A DNA stretch of 64,000 nt from Pseudomonas sp. dw_612 (lineage in GTDB: Bacteria; Pseudomonadota; Gammaproteobacteria; Pseudomonadales; Pseudomonadaceae), in contig NZ_JAAVVC010000009.1 in the NCBI RefSeq assembly GCF_018449725.1, positions 186,001-250,000 on the forward strand. The letters run 5' to 3'. The notes under the pieces are model-generated. The model did not search any database. It was not told the DNA's origin and saw only the letters and a list, made by a program, of their open reading frames with translations. Shown here piece after piece: positions 25,634-34,257 of the stretch. The position numbers and the translations under genes were made by a program. The stretch's first letter is position 1. Every line of letters starts with the position of its first letter.

Positions 25634-26286
25634 CAACCCCTCCGACCGCCAGCGAACTCGGCTTGTGCCTCTGTCACAGTTGCGGCCTGGCCTGTGACAT
25701 GACCGACGCCCCCCACGAATGCGAGCGCTGCGGCGCGCCGTTGCATCGACGCAAGACCAACGCCCTCGCCCGGACCTGGGCCTACATGTTCACCGCCCTG
25801 GCGTTTTATGTGCCGGCCAATCTGTTGCCGGTGATGAACACCAAAATGGTCGGCAACGGCGCCGACAGCACCATCATGAGCGGCGTGCTGGAGTTCTGGG
25901 AGGCCGGTGCCTGGGACATTGCCCTGATCATTTTCATCGCCAGCATCGCCGTGCCGGGCATCAAGTTTGTCGCCCTGACGCTGCTGCTGGTGACCGTTCA
26001 CCGCGACAGCCTGTGGGCACGCAAAGAGCGCTCGAAGCTGTACCGTTTCGTCGAGGTCATCGGTTACTGGTCGATGCTCGACGTGATCGTGGTGGCGTTG
26101 GTCGCCTCTCTGGTGAAGTTCCAGGCCCTGGCGGATATCGAACCGCGCGCGGGCATTCTGTTTTTTGGCCTGGTGGTGGTGTTCACCATGCTCTCGGCGA
26201 TGAGCTTTGATCCCCGGATGATTTGGGATCAAGCGCCGGCCCCATCACAAAACGAGGAGGACATGGATGAAGTCGCAAGCCACTGA
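25630..26286 (+). CDS. pqiA: PqiA-family paraquat-inducible membrane protein, second half-size copy
   Basis: 218 aa from ATG 25630, which overlaps the preceding stop (ATGA). Zinc-ribbon cysteines CHSCGLAC ... CERCGAPL, then membrane segments YMFTALAFYVPANLLPVMN, WDIALIIFIASIAVPGIKFVALTLLLV, LDVIVVALVASLVKF and GILFFGLVVVFTMLSAM. Same fold as its neighbour but clearly diverged, so both halves are probably needed in one complex, replacing the fused E. coli PqiA. Its last 20 bp overlap the pqiB start, keeping the subunits translationally coupled. Confidence 0.92.
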   Translation: MTTPPTASELGLCLCHSCGLACDMTDAPHECERCGAPLHRRKTNALARTWAYMFTALAFYVPANLLPVMNTKMVGNGADSTIMSGVLEFWEAGAWDIALIIFIASIAVPGIKFVALTLLLVTVHRDSLWARKERSKLYRFVEVIGYWSMLDVIVVALVASLVKFQALADIEPRAGILFFGLVVVFTMLSAMSFDPRMIWDQAPAPSQNEEDMDEVASH

Positions 26287-27922
26287 CGGGCCGCAGGCCC
26301 CGGGCCAAGCCAGTATCAAGACGCGTCGTTTCAGCGTTTCGCTGGTGTGGATCGTGCCCATCGTGGCGGTACTGGTGGGGATTTCCCTGGTGGTGCACAG
26401 CCTGATGCAGGAAGGTCCGACCATTGTCGTGACCTTCAAGACCGGCGACGGCCTGACCGCCAACAAAACCGAGGTCAAGTACCGCAACGTGGTGATCGGC
26501 CACGTCTCGGACGTGGAGTTGAGCAACGACCAGAAGAGTGTCGACGCCACGATCAAACTGTCGAAACAGGCCGAAACCTTCACCCGAGAAGATTCACAAT
26601 TCTGGGTGGTGCGCCCGCGCATCGGTGCCGGCGGCGTTTCGGGTATCGATACCTTGCTGTCCGGTGACTACATCGGCGCCGATATCGGTCACGGCGACGG
26701 TCGCGCCAAGAACTTCAAAGGCCTGGAAAACCCGCCGCCCATCACCTACGGCGAGCCGGGCAAACGCTTCACCCTGCACTCCCAGGATTTGGGTTCGCTG
26801 GATATCGGTTCGCCGGTCTACTACCGCAAGATTCCAGTCGGCCAAGTGGTGGCCTACGCGCTGGATGCCGATGGCAAAGGGGTCAATCTCGAAGTCTTCA
26901 TCCACGCGCCGAATGACGCTTACGTCACCGAGAACACCCGGTTCTGGAACGCCAGCGGCATCGACCTGAACATCGGCGCCAATGGCTTCGCGGTGAAAAC
27001 CGAATCGCTGTCCTCGCTGCTGGTGGGCGGCATCGCGTTTGTCGCCCCCCAATACAGCCCCAACGATCAGCCCGCCACCGAGGAAAAAACCTACGAGCTG
27101 TTCGACGACCAGACCACCGCCCTCGCCCCGCCCAATGGCAAGGCGCAATACCTGAGCCTGCGTTTCGACCAGGCCCTGCGCGGACTCAAAGTCGATGCGC
27201 CGGTGGAATTCCTTGGTATGGAAATCGGCAAAGTGGTGGCGATCAATCTGGACTTCGACGAGAAGAAACGCAGCTTCCCGGTCAACGTCGGCATCGTGAT
27301 CTACCCGCAACGGCTCGGTCAGGCCCACACCAAAATGATCAAGGCGCTGATGCATGACCCGAATGACGAAGCCGCTGGCGTGCGCCTGATGGGCACCTTT
27401 ATCGAAAACGGTCTGCGCGCCCAGGCCCGCAGCGGCAACCTGCTGACCGGTCAGCTGTATATATCGCTGGATTTCTACCCGAAAGCGGAGAAAGTCGCGT
27501 TTGATCCGAATGCCCGGCCGGTCAGCATTCCGACCATCCCGGGCAGCCTCGAGCAGTTGCAGGAAAAACTCGAGGCCATGGTCAACAAGATCAACCAACT
27601 GCCGGTGGAACGGATTGCCAGCAACCTCGACAGCAACCTCGTCGAGCTGCGCAAAGGCCTGGCGCAATTCAACGCCAAGACTTTGCCTGGTGTGCAGACC
27701 ACTTTGGCTGACGTGAGCAAGACCTTGAACTCCGCCAGTTCGACCCTGGCCGAAGACTCGCCGCAGCGCGAACAACTGACCCAGACCCTGGACGAACTCA
27801 AACGCATGTCGCGTTCCCTGCGTGAACTCTCGGATTACCTCGGAAGACACCCGGAATCGCTGATTCGCGGCCGCCCCGACAACGCCGCGCCAGCCGACCT
27901 GCAAGGGCCTCCGCGTAACTGA
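26267..27922 (+). CDS. pqiB: PqiB, MCE/MlaD-family trans-periplasmic lipid-transport protein
   Basis: 551 aa, near E. coli PqiB (546). One N-terminal membrane anchor (about 22-45, VWIVPIVAVLVGISLVVHSL), then three MCE domains beginning near GPTIVVTFKTGDGL (about 48), KRFTLHSQDLGSLDIGSPVYYR (about 165) and AQYLSLRFDQALRGLKVDAPVEF (about 290), and a C-terminal helical needle (LEQLQEKLEAMVNKINQL to LRELSDYL) that in PqiB forms a hexameric tube to the outer membrane. ATG 26267 follows GAGGAGG and overlaps the previous gene by 20 bp. Confidence 0.95.
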   Translation: MKSQATDGPQAPGQASIKTRRFSVSLVWIVPIVAVLVGISLVVHSLMQEGPTIVVTFKTGDGLTANKTEVKYRNVVIGHVSDVELSNDQKSVDATIKLSKQAETFTREDSQFWVVRPRIGAGGVSGIDTLLSGDYIGADIGHGDGRAKNFKGLENPPPITYGEPGKRFTLHSQDLGSLDIGSPVYYRKIPVGQVVAYALDADGKGVNLEVFIHAPNDAYVTENTRFWNASGIDLNIGANGFAVKTESLSSLLVGGIAFVAPQYSPNDQPATEEKTYELFDDQTTALAPPNGKAQYLSLRFDQALRGLKVDAPVEFLGMEIGKVVAINLDFDEKKRSFPVNVGIVIYPQRLGQAHTKMIKALMHDPNDEAAGVRLMGTFIENGLRAQARSGNLLTGQLYISLDFYPKAEKVAFDPNARPVSIPTIPGSLEQLQEKLEAMVNKINQLPVERIASNLDSNLVELRKGLAQFNAKTLPGVQTTLADVSKTLNSASSTLAEDSPQREQLTQTLDELKRMSRSLRELSDYLGRHPESLIRGRPDNAAPADLQGPPRN

Positions 27923-27939
27923 CCACAGGAGCAACACCC

Positions 27940-28488
27940 ATGGCCTTTTCGCCGAAGATCACCTTGATCGCTGCGTTGCTGCTACTCGCGGCGTGCCGCA
28001 GCGATCCGATTCACTTTCACACCCTGACCCCTGCACAACTGGCTCGCACCAGCGGCGACGAGATCAAGATCGAAGGCATCAGCGTGCCGCCCCAGGTCGA
28101 TCGCCCACAGATCGTCATTCGTCAGGGCAACAGCGGCCTGTCGATCCTCGAAACCGATTGGTGGGGCGCGAGTCTGTCGGATGAATTGCGCAGTGCGCTG
28201 GTGGATCAACTGTCCAACAGCAACTCACAACGCAAAGTGTCGTTGCGCGTGGATGTGCAACGCTTCGACTCGATTCCCGGCCAGTACGGCTTGATCGATG
28301 TTAAATGGCGCCTGCGGCCGCTTGGCGCCGGCGATAACGCGTTGGTCACTTGCCGCAGCACATTGCAAACGCCGTCCGGGCCGTCCATCGAGGACTTGGT
28401 GACGGCGCAGCAGAACAACGTCAAACGCCTGGCCGCAGTGATCAGCCAAGCGGCCGCCACGCAACGGGGTTGCCCGGCGTCACTTTGA
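27940..28488 (+). CDS. pqiC: PqiC-type outer-membrane-associated lipoprotein (DUF330)
   Basis: 182 aa. Lipoprotein signal KITLIAALLLLAACRSDP with lipobox L-A-A-C, Cys at about 20. The mature part H-F-H-T-L-T-P, then I-S-V-P-P-Q-V-D-R-P-Q-I-V-I-R, and W-W-G-A-S-L-S-D-E-L matches the ABC-type transport auxiliary/PqiC domain. It would dock the PqiB needle at the outer membrane. Starts 17 bp after pqiB with ACAGGAG ribosome site. Last gene of the operon; a hairpin repeat follows. Confidence 0.92.
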   Translation: MAFSPKITLIAALLLLAACRSDPIHFHTLTPAQLARTSGDEIKIEGISVPPQVDRPQIVIRQGNSGLSILETDWWGASLSDELRSALVDQLSNSNSQRKVSLRVDVQRFDSIPGQYGLIDVKWRLRPLGAGDNALVTCRSTLQTPSGPSIEDLVTAQQNNVKRLAAVISQAAATQRGCPASL

Positions 28489-28500
28489 GCGACACACCTC

Positions 28501-28568
28501 TGTAGGAGCATGGCTTGCCCGTGATGGCGTCTTCGGGGGGGCCATCGCGAGCAAGCTTTGCTCCTACG
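28501..28568. repeat. Inverted repeat (TGTAGGAGCA...TGCTCCTAC variant)
   Basis: Arm TGTAGGAGCATGGCTTGCC at 28501 and near-complement GCAAGCTTTGCTCCTAC ending at 28567, with a GATGGC/GCCATC inner stem. It begins 12 bp after pqiC and is a different REP subtype from the others. Confidence 0.75.
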
Positions 28569-28776
28569 GATGTAACTCCACGCAAAGGTGTTTGGTATTG
28601 AATATCAAATACTCTTTTATATAACGTCAGTACCGTGAAGTCCGGGTTAAAGGATAGCTGCGCAAATTTTTCACATCCGTTTCACCACGCTCACACGTAC
28701 CGCCCCTTAGTGTGCCGAGCATTGTAGAAAGTTCGACTTGATAACTTTCAATACTGTTCGTTAAAGGGGCCGCACC
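28569..28776. promoter_or_regulatory. Regulatory region of the ais-like gene, with inverted repeats
   Basis: GAAAGTT (28727-28733) / AACTTTC (28743-28749), perfect 7-bp arms around 9 bp, lies 28-50 bp before the GTG start. Further up, GTATT (28595-28599) / AATAC (28608-28612) is a weaker palindrome. GTTAAAG occurs twice (near 28647 and 28759). No convincing PmrA or PhoP box is visible, although relatives of this gene in enterics are PmrA-controlled. Confidence 0.4.
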
Positions 28777-29457
28777 GTGTTCGAATCAGTGTCATCCGCC
28801 ATGCCATCTCGCCGTTGGCACCCATCGCGACTCACCCGGATTATCAGCGTGTCAGGCTTACTGATGGCGGCGGCATTGGTCACGGGTTTTGCCGTGTGGC
28901 ATCGGTCCCCGGTCAACCTCGGTAGTGCGGGCGCCCAGGCCGTTCGCGCTGAACTGCTCCGGCACTGGCACGCCGGCGACGTGTCCGTACTGGTTCGTCA
29001 TGCCGAGCGCTGCGACCGGTCCAGCAACCCGTGCCTGGGCCCGGCCGACGGCATCACCCGGCTCGGCAGCGACTCTGCCGCCGCAGTGGGCCGGGGCTTC
29101 ATGCAATTGGGCATGGCACAGACCGATGTCTTCACCAGCCCCCTGACCCGTACCGCGCAAACGGCGCACTCCATGTTTGGTAAAGAAGCGCTGACCCAGG
29201 AATGGCTGGCCAGTTGTGGCACGGCGCTGCGCAACGACGTCGTCGCGCACAAAATTGCCCATCGCAATACGGTGCTGGTCACTCACAGCGGCTGTATCAG
29301 TGATTTCGAAGTGCAGACCGGTTTCAAACACGCAGCCACCAGCCAATACAGCAGTTCATTGTTTGTCAGCATCGGCACCGACGGACAACTTCAGGTACTG
29401 GGCGTACTGAATGACGCTGATTGGCATTCGCTGTTGAGCGATAAAACGCTGAAGTAA
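28777..29457 (+). CDS. Ais-like histidine phosphatase (LPS core heptose phosphatase family)
   Basis: 226 aa. N-terminal uncleaved signal/anchor about 24-43 (IISVSGLLMAAALVTGFAVW). Histidine-phosphatase motif V-R-H-A-E-R-C-D-R-S, where E. coli Ais has F-R-H-A-E-R-C-D-R-S, followed by N-P-C-L-G-P-A-D-G-I-T (Ais N-Q-C-L-S-D-K-T-G-I-T); the second catalytic His is in VLVTHSGC. This similarity is specific, not merely superfamily level. Ais/PmrG removes a core heptose phosphate of LPS, reducing anionic charge, and is encoded beside the arn operon in enterics; here it precedes an extra arnT. GTG 28777 has AAAGGGG 9 bp upstream. Confidence 0.85.
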   Translation: MFESVSSAMPSRRWHPSRLTRIISVSGLLMAAALVTGFAVWHRSPVNLGSAGAQAVRAELLRHWHAGDVSVLVRHAERCDRSSNPCLGPADGITRLGSDSAAAVGRGFMQLGMAQTDVFTSPLTRTAQTAHSMFGKEALTQEWLASCGTALRNDVVAHKIAHRNTVLVTHSGCISDFEVQTGFKHAATSQYSSSLFVSIGTDGQLQVLGVLNDADWHSLLSDKTLK

Positions 29458-29487
29458 TGTGCGCCGCCGTTAGTTGCCTAAACTTGG

Positions 29488-29530
29488 AGTTCTTAGTTCT
29501 GCAATTTATAGCGCGTCTTATTTAAGAACT
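29488..29530. promoter_or_regulatory. Inverted repeat upstream of the first arnT
   Basis: AGTTCTTA (29488-29495) and TAAGAACT (29523-29530) are exact complements 27 bp apart, and AGTTCT is also tandemly repeated at 29488 and 29495. About 90-130 bp before the ATG. Possible operator or leader hairpin. Confidence 0.35.
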
Positions 29531-29618
29531 TGTCTGGTTTGAATTCCTTCAGGAACTGTTCAGTCGGGAAGGTTGATAGTTCTCTGGATCCACCGCGTCC
29601 CTGCTTTAAGGTCGAGTC

Positions 29619-31334
29619 ATGACGTCGCACAACAACGTGTTGCAACACCCGGCGCTAAAGATGTCCCGCCGCCCTGCCCCAACCGCCGTCGAACGCTGGA
29701 TCGTTCCCGGTTTGCTCCTGGCCTTTGTGCTGTTCTATTTGTTGCCGCTGATGAGCCACGGCTTGTGGATTCCCGACGAAACCCGTTATGGCCAGATCGC
29801 CCAGGAAATGCGTCTGAGCGGCGACTGGATCGCCCCGCATTTCATGGGCATCCGCTATTTCGAAAAACCCATCGCCGGCTACTGGATGATCGCCATCGGC
29901 CAGGCCGTGTTTGGCGACAATCTGTTCGGCGTGCGCATCGCCTCGGCGCTGAGCACCGGGTTGAGCGTGTGGCTGACCTACCTGATCGCCCGCCGCTTGT
30001 GGAACGACCCACGCAAAAGCGGCGCCTGCGCGTTGCTCTACATGAGTTTCGGGCTGATTGCCGGTCAGGCCGGCTATGCGAATCTCGATCCGCAATTCAC
30101 GTTCTGGGTCAATTTGAGCCTGGTGGCGTTGTGGTTTGCCCTCGACAGTCCTCCGGGTCAAAAGCGCCTCGGTGCCTGGGCGGTGTCGGGCGCCGCTTGC
30201 GGCATGGGTTTCATGACCAAGGGGTTTCTCGCCTGGCTGTTGCCGGTGCTGATCGCCCTGCCCTACATGCTGTGGCAGCGACGCCTCGGCGAACTGCTGC
30301 GCTACGGCCCGGTTGCAATGGTCGTGGCGGCAGTGGTCTGCCTGCCGTGGGTGCTTGCCATTCACCATCAGGAACCGGACTTCTGGCGGTTTTTCTTCTG
30401 GAATGAACACATTCGACGGTTCGCCGCCGATGATGCGCAGCATGCCCGTCCGTGGTGGTTCTATTTGCCATTGCTGGTGGCGTCGAGCATGCCGTGGGCG
30501 GTGTTGTTGCCCTCCACGTTCATCCGGGCCTGGAAAAGCAAAGGTGAACCGGCCATGGGTTTCCTGCTGCTGTGGCTGCTGTTACCCCTGGCCTTTTTCA
30601 GCCTGAGCAGCGGCAAGTTACCGACCTACATCATGCCGTGCCTGTTGCCGCTGGCGTTGTTGATGGGGCATACCGTGGTGGGGCTGGTGCAACGGGAGAG
30701 CGGCCAGGCGATTCGTTTCAACGGTGCACTCAATGTCGTGCTGGCCAGCGTGGGGCTGATCGCTCTGATTTATGTACAAGCGACACGAAAAATCTTCGAC
30801 AACACCGAGATGTTCAGTCTATCCCTGGCCTACATCGTGCTGGCCGGTTGGATCATCGCCAACGCGTTGCAAGTCTCGCGGCCCCTGCAGTTCTGGGCTG
30901 CGCCGGCGTTGGGGAGTTGGCTGCTGGTAGCGCTGCTGCCCGCCGCGATGCCGGCGACCATCGTCAACAGCAAGATGCCTGACCAATTCATTGCCGAACA
31001 CCTGGATGCATTGAGCCAGACCACCTCGTTGCTCAGCAACGACCTGGGCGCGGCATCGGCCTTGTCCTGGCGCTTGAAGCGTCCGCAGGTTGATCTGTTC
31101 AACACCGTCGGCGAGCTCGCGTATGGCCTCGACGATCCAGCAATGGACTCGCGCAAAGTTACCAAGGACGGCGTCGGCCAATGGATGACCGAAGCGCGCA
31201 AGAAAGGCTCGGTCGGGGTGGTGATGCGGGTCAACAGTGTGCAAGAAGTTGAGGAAGTCGCGTTGTTGCCGGTGGATGGCAAGCGTTATGAGCGTGGCAA
31301 TCTGGAGATTTTGATATTTCCGCAAAACCCTTAA
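29619..31334 (+). CDS. arnT: ArnT-type 4-amino-4-deoxy-L-arabinose lipid A transferase (paralogue 1)
   Basis: 571-aa GT83 integral membrane glycosyltransferase, moving L-Ara4N from undecaprenyl phosphate to lipid A on the periplasmic side. About 12-13 membrane helices; the first periplasmic loop has the catalytic D-E-x-R-Y box (LWIPDETRYGQIAQEM) and IRYFEKPIAGYWM, both conserved in ArnT. SGKLPTYIMPCLLPLALLMGH matches the conserved mid-region. Compared with the arnT inside the arn operon (41659-43308) it is closely similar throughout but has a 20-residue longer N-terminus. It lies 12 kb from that operon, 161 bp after ais. It could act on another lipid A phosphate or under different regulation. 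Confidence 0.93.
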   Translation: MTSHNNVLQHPALKMSRRPAPTAVERWIVPGLLLAFVLFYLLPLMSHGLWIPDETRYGQIAQEMRLSGDWIAPHFMGIRYFEKPIAGYWMIAIGQAVFGDNLFGVRIASALSTGLSVWLTYLIARRLWNDPRKSGACALLYMSFGLIAGQAGYANLDPQFTFWVNLSLVALWFALDSPPGQKRLGAWAVSGAACGMGFMTKGFLAWLLPVLIALPYMLWQRRLGELLRYGPVAMVVAAVVCLPWVLAIHHQEPDFWRFFFWNEHIRRFAADDAQHARPWWFYLPLLVASSMPWAVLLPSTFIRAWKSKGEPAMGFLLLWLLLPLAFFSLSSGKLPTYIMPCLLPLALLMGHTVVGLVQRESGQAIRFNGALNVVLASVGLIALIYVQATRKIFDNTEMFSLSLAYIVLAGWIIANALQVSRPLQFWAAPALGSWLLVALLPAAMPATIVNSKMPDQFIAEHLDALSQTTSLLSNDLGAASALSWRLKRPQVDLFNTVGELAYGLDDPAMDSRKVTKDGVGQWMTEARKKGSVGVVMRVNSVQEVEEVALLPVDGKRYERGNLEILIFPQNP

Positions 31335-31348
31335 CGACAAACGCCGAA

Positions 31349-31442
31349 CCTGTGGGAGCGGGCTTGCTCGCGAAGACGGTGTGTCAGTCAAAGCAGATGT
31401 CGACTGACACGACGCCTTCGCGAGCAAGCCCGCTCCCACAGG
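31349..31442. repeat. REP inverted pair (type 1)
   Basis: CCTGTGGGAGCGGGCTTGCT arm starting 31349 and complementary arm 31417-31442, 15 bp after the arnT stop; likely its 3' end. Confidence 0.9.
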
Positions 31443-31544
31443 TTTTTGTGTAGACCTGAACCTCCCAGTCACTGACACGAATTGACGATTTTTTTTAACG
31501 TTTTTTTCTCATTCCCCGCTCTACATTCCCCGCGCCCCAAACAT

Positions 31545-31563
31545 GCAAATGATTCCTATTGAT
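31545..31563. promoter_or_regulatory. Possible Fur box upstream of the iron transporter
   Basis: GCAAATGATTCCTATTGAT matches 10 of 19 positions of the consensus GATAATGATAATCATTATC, with the left half AATGAT intact. About 80 bp upstream of the binding-protein ATG. Weak by itself; the supporting argument is the ferric-iron transporter downstream. Confidence 0.35.
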
Positions 31564-31641
31564 CTACAGTTATTGAGAACCTTCCTCGTCCACGCGGTGG
31601 AGGGCGCAAACAAAAATCAGAAAAACAGGAGCACGCATCGC

Positions 31642-32655
31642 ATGACTTCCCGTATCCCTTCGCTTCTTAAAACCGCACTGCTGACCGCCGCACTGGTTAG
31701 TGCCGGGCATGTGTACGCCGCTGACACCGACGGCATCGTCGTCTACAACGCGCAGCACGAAAGCCTGACCAAATCCTGGATCGAGGGCTTCACCAAGGAG
31801 ACCGGGATCAAAGTCACCGTGCGCAACGGCGACGACACCGAGATGGGCAATCAGATTGTCCAGGAAGGCGCGGCGTCGCCGGCAGATGTGTTCCTCACCG
31901 AGAACTCCCCGGCCATGGTGCTGGTAGACAACGCCGGGCTGTTCGCCCCGGTGGCACCGGCCACTCTGGAACAAGTCGGTGCGCCTTATCGTCCGGCCCA
32001 CGGCAAATGGGTCGGCATCGCCGCGCGCTCCACGGTGTTCGTCTACAACCCGAGCAAACTGGCCGAAGCCGATCTGCCCAAGTCGCTGCTCGACCTCGCC
32101 TCACCCAGCTGGAAAGGTCGCTGGGGCGCTTCGCCGGGTGGCGCGGACTTCCAGGCGATCGTCGCCGCCGTGCTTGAACTCAAGGGGGAAGCGGCCACCC
32201 TCGATTGGTTGAAAGCGATGAAAACCAATTCCACCGCGTATCGCGGCAACAGCGCGGTGCTCAAAGCGGTGAATGCCGGGCAGATCGACAGCGGCGTGAT
32301 CTACCACTATTACCGCTTCGGCGATCAGGCCAAAACCGGCGAAAACAGCAAGAACACCTCGCTGCACTACTTCAAGCACAAGGACCCGGGCGCGTTTGTC
32401 AGCGTCTCCGGCGGCGGCGTGCTGGCCTCCAGCAAACACAAGGAACAGGCCCAGGCCTTCCTGAAATGGATCACCGGCAAGGACGGCCAGGCGATTCTGA
32501 AGAACGGCAACTCGTTCGAATACGCCGTGGGCCAGAACGCCGAATCCAACCCGAAACTGGTGCCGCTGGCGCAACTCGACGCACCGGCCGTCGATGCTTC
32601 CAAGCTCGACAGCAAAAAAGCGGTGGACCTCATGACCCAGGCCGGACTGCTCTAA
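31642..32655 (+). CDS. fbpA: Ferric iron ABC transporter substrate-binding protein (FbpA-like)
   Basis: 337 aa. Signal peptide IPSLLKTALLTAALVSAGHVYA with cleavage before A-D-T. Mature start GIVVYNAQHESLTKSWIEGF is typical of FbpA/AfuA iron-binding proteins; I-Y-H-Y-Y-R-F-G-D carries the adjacent tyrosine pair that coordinates Fe(III) in the family. LTENSPAMVLVDNAGLFAPV is also characteristic. The open frame extends upstream to 31543, but ATG 31642 has AGGAG 10 bp before and opens the signal peptide. First gene of an fbpABC-type operon; the permease starts 3 bp after its stop. Confidence 0.9.
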   Translation: MTSRIPSLLKTALLTAALVSAGHVYAADTDGIVVYNAQHESLTKSWIEGFTKETGIKVTVRNGDDTEMGNQIVQEGAASPADVFLTENSPAMVLVDNAGLFAPVAPATLEQVGAPYRPAHGKWVGIAARSTVFVYNPSKLAEADLPKSLLDLASPSWKGRWGASPGGADFQAIVAAVLELKGEAATLDWLKAMKTNSTAYRGNSAVLKAVNAGQIDSGVIYHYYRFGDQAKTGENSKNTSLHYFKHKDPGAFVSVSGGGVLASSKHKEQAQAFLKWITGKDGQAILKNGNSFEYAVGQNAESNPKLVPLAQLDAPAVDASKLDSKKAVDLMTQAGLL

Positions 32656-32658
32656 TTG

Positions 32659-34257
32659 ATGCCTGAAACCCTGCCGTCGGGTGTCGCTTCGGTGATACCC
32701 GCGAACTCGCTGCGACGCTCCCGCGGTCTGTTTGTTGGCCGTGGTGGCGCGTGGGTCATGGGTTTGTCGGTGCTGGTGTCGTTGCTGGCGTTGCTGCCGA
32801 TTGCTTTTGTGATTGGCGTGTCCTGGCAAACCGGTTGGGCCGCCATCGAGAAACTGGTGTTCCGGCCACGGGTCGGCGAATTGCTGATCAACACCGTGTT
32901 GCTGGTGGTGATCACCCTGCCCTTGTGCATTGCGCTGGGTGTGGCGCTGGCCTGGTTGACCGAGCGCACCAACCTGCCGGGGAGACGCGTCTGGTCATTG
33001 CTGGCCACCGCGCCACTGGCGGTGCCGGCGTTCGTTCACAGTTACGCGTGGGTCAGTCTGGTGCCGTCGATTCATGGGTTGCCGGCCGGTGTGCTGGTGT
33101 CGGTGATCGCGTATTTCCCGTTCCTTTATCTGCCGGTGGCCGCAACCTTGCGCCGGCTCGATCCGGCCATCGAAGACGTCGCCGAATCCCTCGGGCTCAA
33201 GCCCTGGGCGGTGTTCTTTCGGGTGGTGTTGCCGCAACTGCGCCTGGCCATTTGCGGCGGTGCGTTGCTGGTCGGCCTGCATCTGCTGGCGGAATATGGG
33301 CTGTACGCGATGATCCGCTTCGACACCTTTACCACAGCGATTTTCGATCAGTTCAAATCGACTTTTAACGGCCCGGCCGCGCACATGCTGGCCGGGGTTC
33401 TGGCCCTGTGTTGCCTGGCGATGCTGACCGTCGAATCGGCGGCGCGTGGCAGTGCGCGTTACGCCCGCGTCGGCTCGGGCAGTGCCCGGGAGCAACGGAT
33501 TGTGCGGCTGAATGGCAACACCACCCGGCTCGCCCTCGCCCTACAAGTCGTGACCTGCCTGCTGGCGCTGGGCGTTCCGCTGATAACCCTGGGCAAATGG
33601 CTGATCGCCGGGGGCAGCGAGGTCTGGCAATGGAGCGAATTGCTGCCAGCCCTGGAACAGACGCTGTTACTCGGGCTCGCCGGCGCCGCCCTGACCACGT
33701 GCGCCGCGATCCCGATTGCCTGGCTGTCGATTCGCTCGCCGGGACGTTTGCAACGGGTGCTGGAAAGCTGCAATTACATCACCAGTTCGTTGCCGGGTAT
33801 CGTGGTCGCTTTGGCCTTGGTCACGGTGACGATTCACTTCGCTCGGCCGATCTACCAGACCACCATTACGGTGCTGCTGGCGTATCTGCTGATGTTCCTG
33901 CCCCGGGCGCTGGTGAGTTTGCGCGCCGGCATCGCCCAGGCCCCGGTGGAGCTGGAAAACATGGCCCGCAGCCTCGGTCGTTCCCCCGGTCGGGCGCTGT
34001 GGCTGATCACCTTGCGTCTGGCCGCACCGGGTGCCGCGGCCGGTGCGGCGCTGGTGTTTCTGGCGATCACCAACGAGTTGACCGCCACGCTGTTGCTGGC
34101 ACCTAACGGCACGCGGACCCTGGCCACCGGTTTCTGGGCCATGACCAGCGAAATCGACTACGCCGCAGCCGCGCCTTATGCGCTGATCATGATCCTGCTG
34201 TCGCTACCGCTGACCGCCCTTCTCTATCACCAATCCAAACGCACGGCAGGCCGATGA
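32659..34257 (+). CDS. fbpB: Ferric iron ABC transporter permease (FbpB-like)
   Basis: About 532 aa with two fused BPD-transporter permease units, roughly 12 membrane segments. EAA-type loops occur twice: E-D-V-A-E-S-L-G-L-K-P-W-A-V-F-F-R-V-V-L-P in the first half and E-N-M-A-R-S-L-G-R-S-P-G-R-A-L-W-L-I-T-L-R-L in the second. The double length is normal for FbpB/SfuB/ThiP-like permeases. ATG 32659 (or the adjoining TTG 32656) is immediately after the binding-protein stop. The stop overlaps the ATPase start by 4 bp. Confidence 0.92.
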   Translation: MPETLPSGVASVIPANSLRRSRGLFVGRGGAWVMGLSVLVSLLALLPIAFVIGVSWQTGWAAIEKLVFRPRVGELLINTVLLVVITLPLCIALGVALAWLTERTNLPGRRVWSLLATAPLAVPAFVHSYAWVSLVPSIHGLPAGVLVSVIAYFPFLYLPVAATLRRLDPAIEDVAESLGLKPWAVFFRVVLPQLRLAICGGALLVGLHLLAEYGLYAMIRFDTFTTAIFDQFKSTFNGPAAHMLAGVLALCCLAMLTVESAARGSARYARVGSGSAREQRIVRLNGNTTRLALALQVVTCLLALGVPLITLGKWLIAGGSEVWQWSELLPALEQTLLLGLAGAALTTCAAIPIAWLSIRSPGRLQRVLESCNYITSSLPGIVVALALVTVTIHFARPIYQTTITVLLAYLLMFLPRALVSLRAGIAQAPVELENMARSLGRSPGRALWLITLRLAAPGAAAGAALVFLAITNELTATLLLAPNGTRTLATGFWAMTSEIDYAAAAPYALIMILLSLPLTALLYHQSKRTAGR

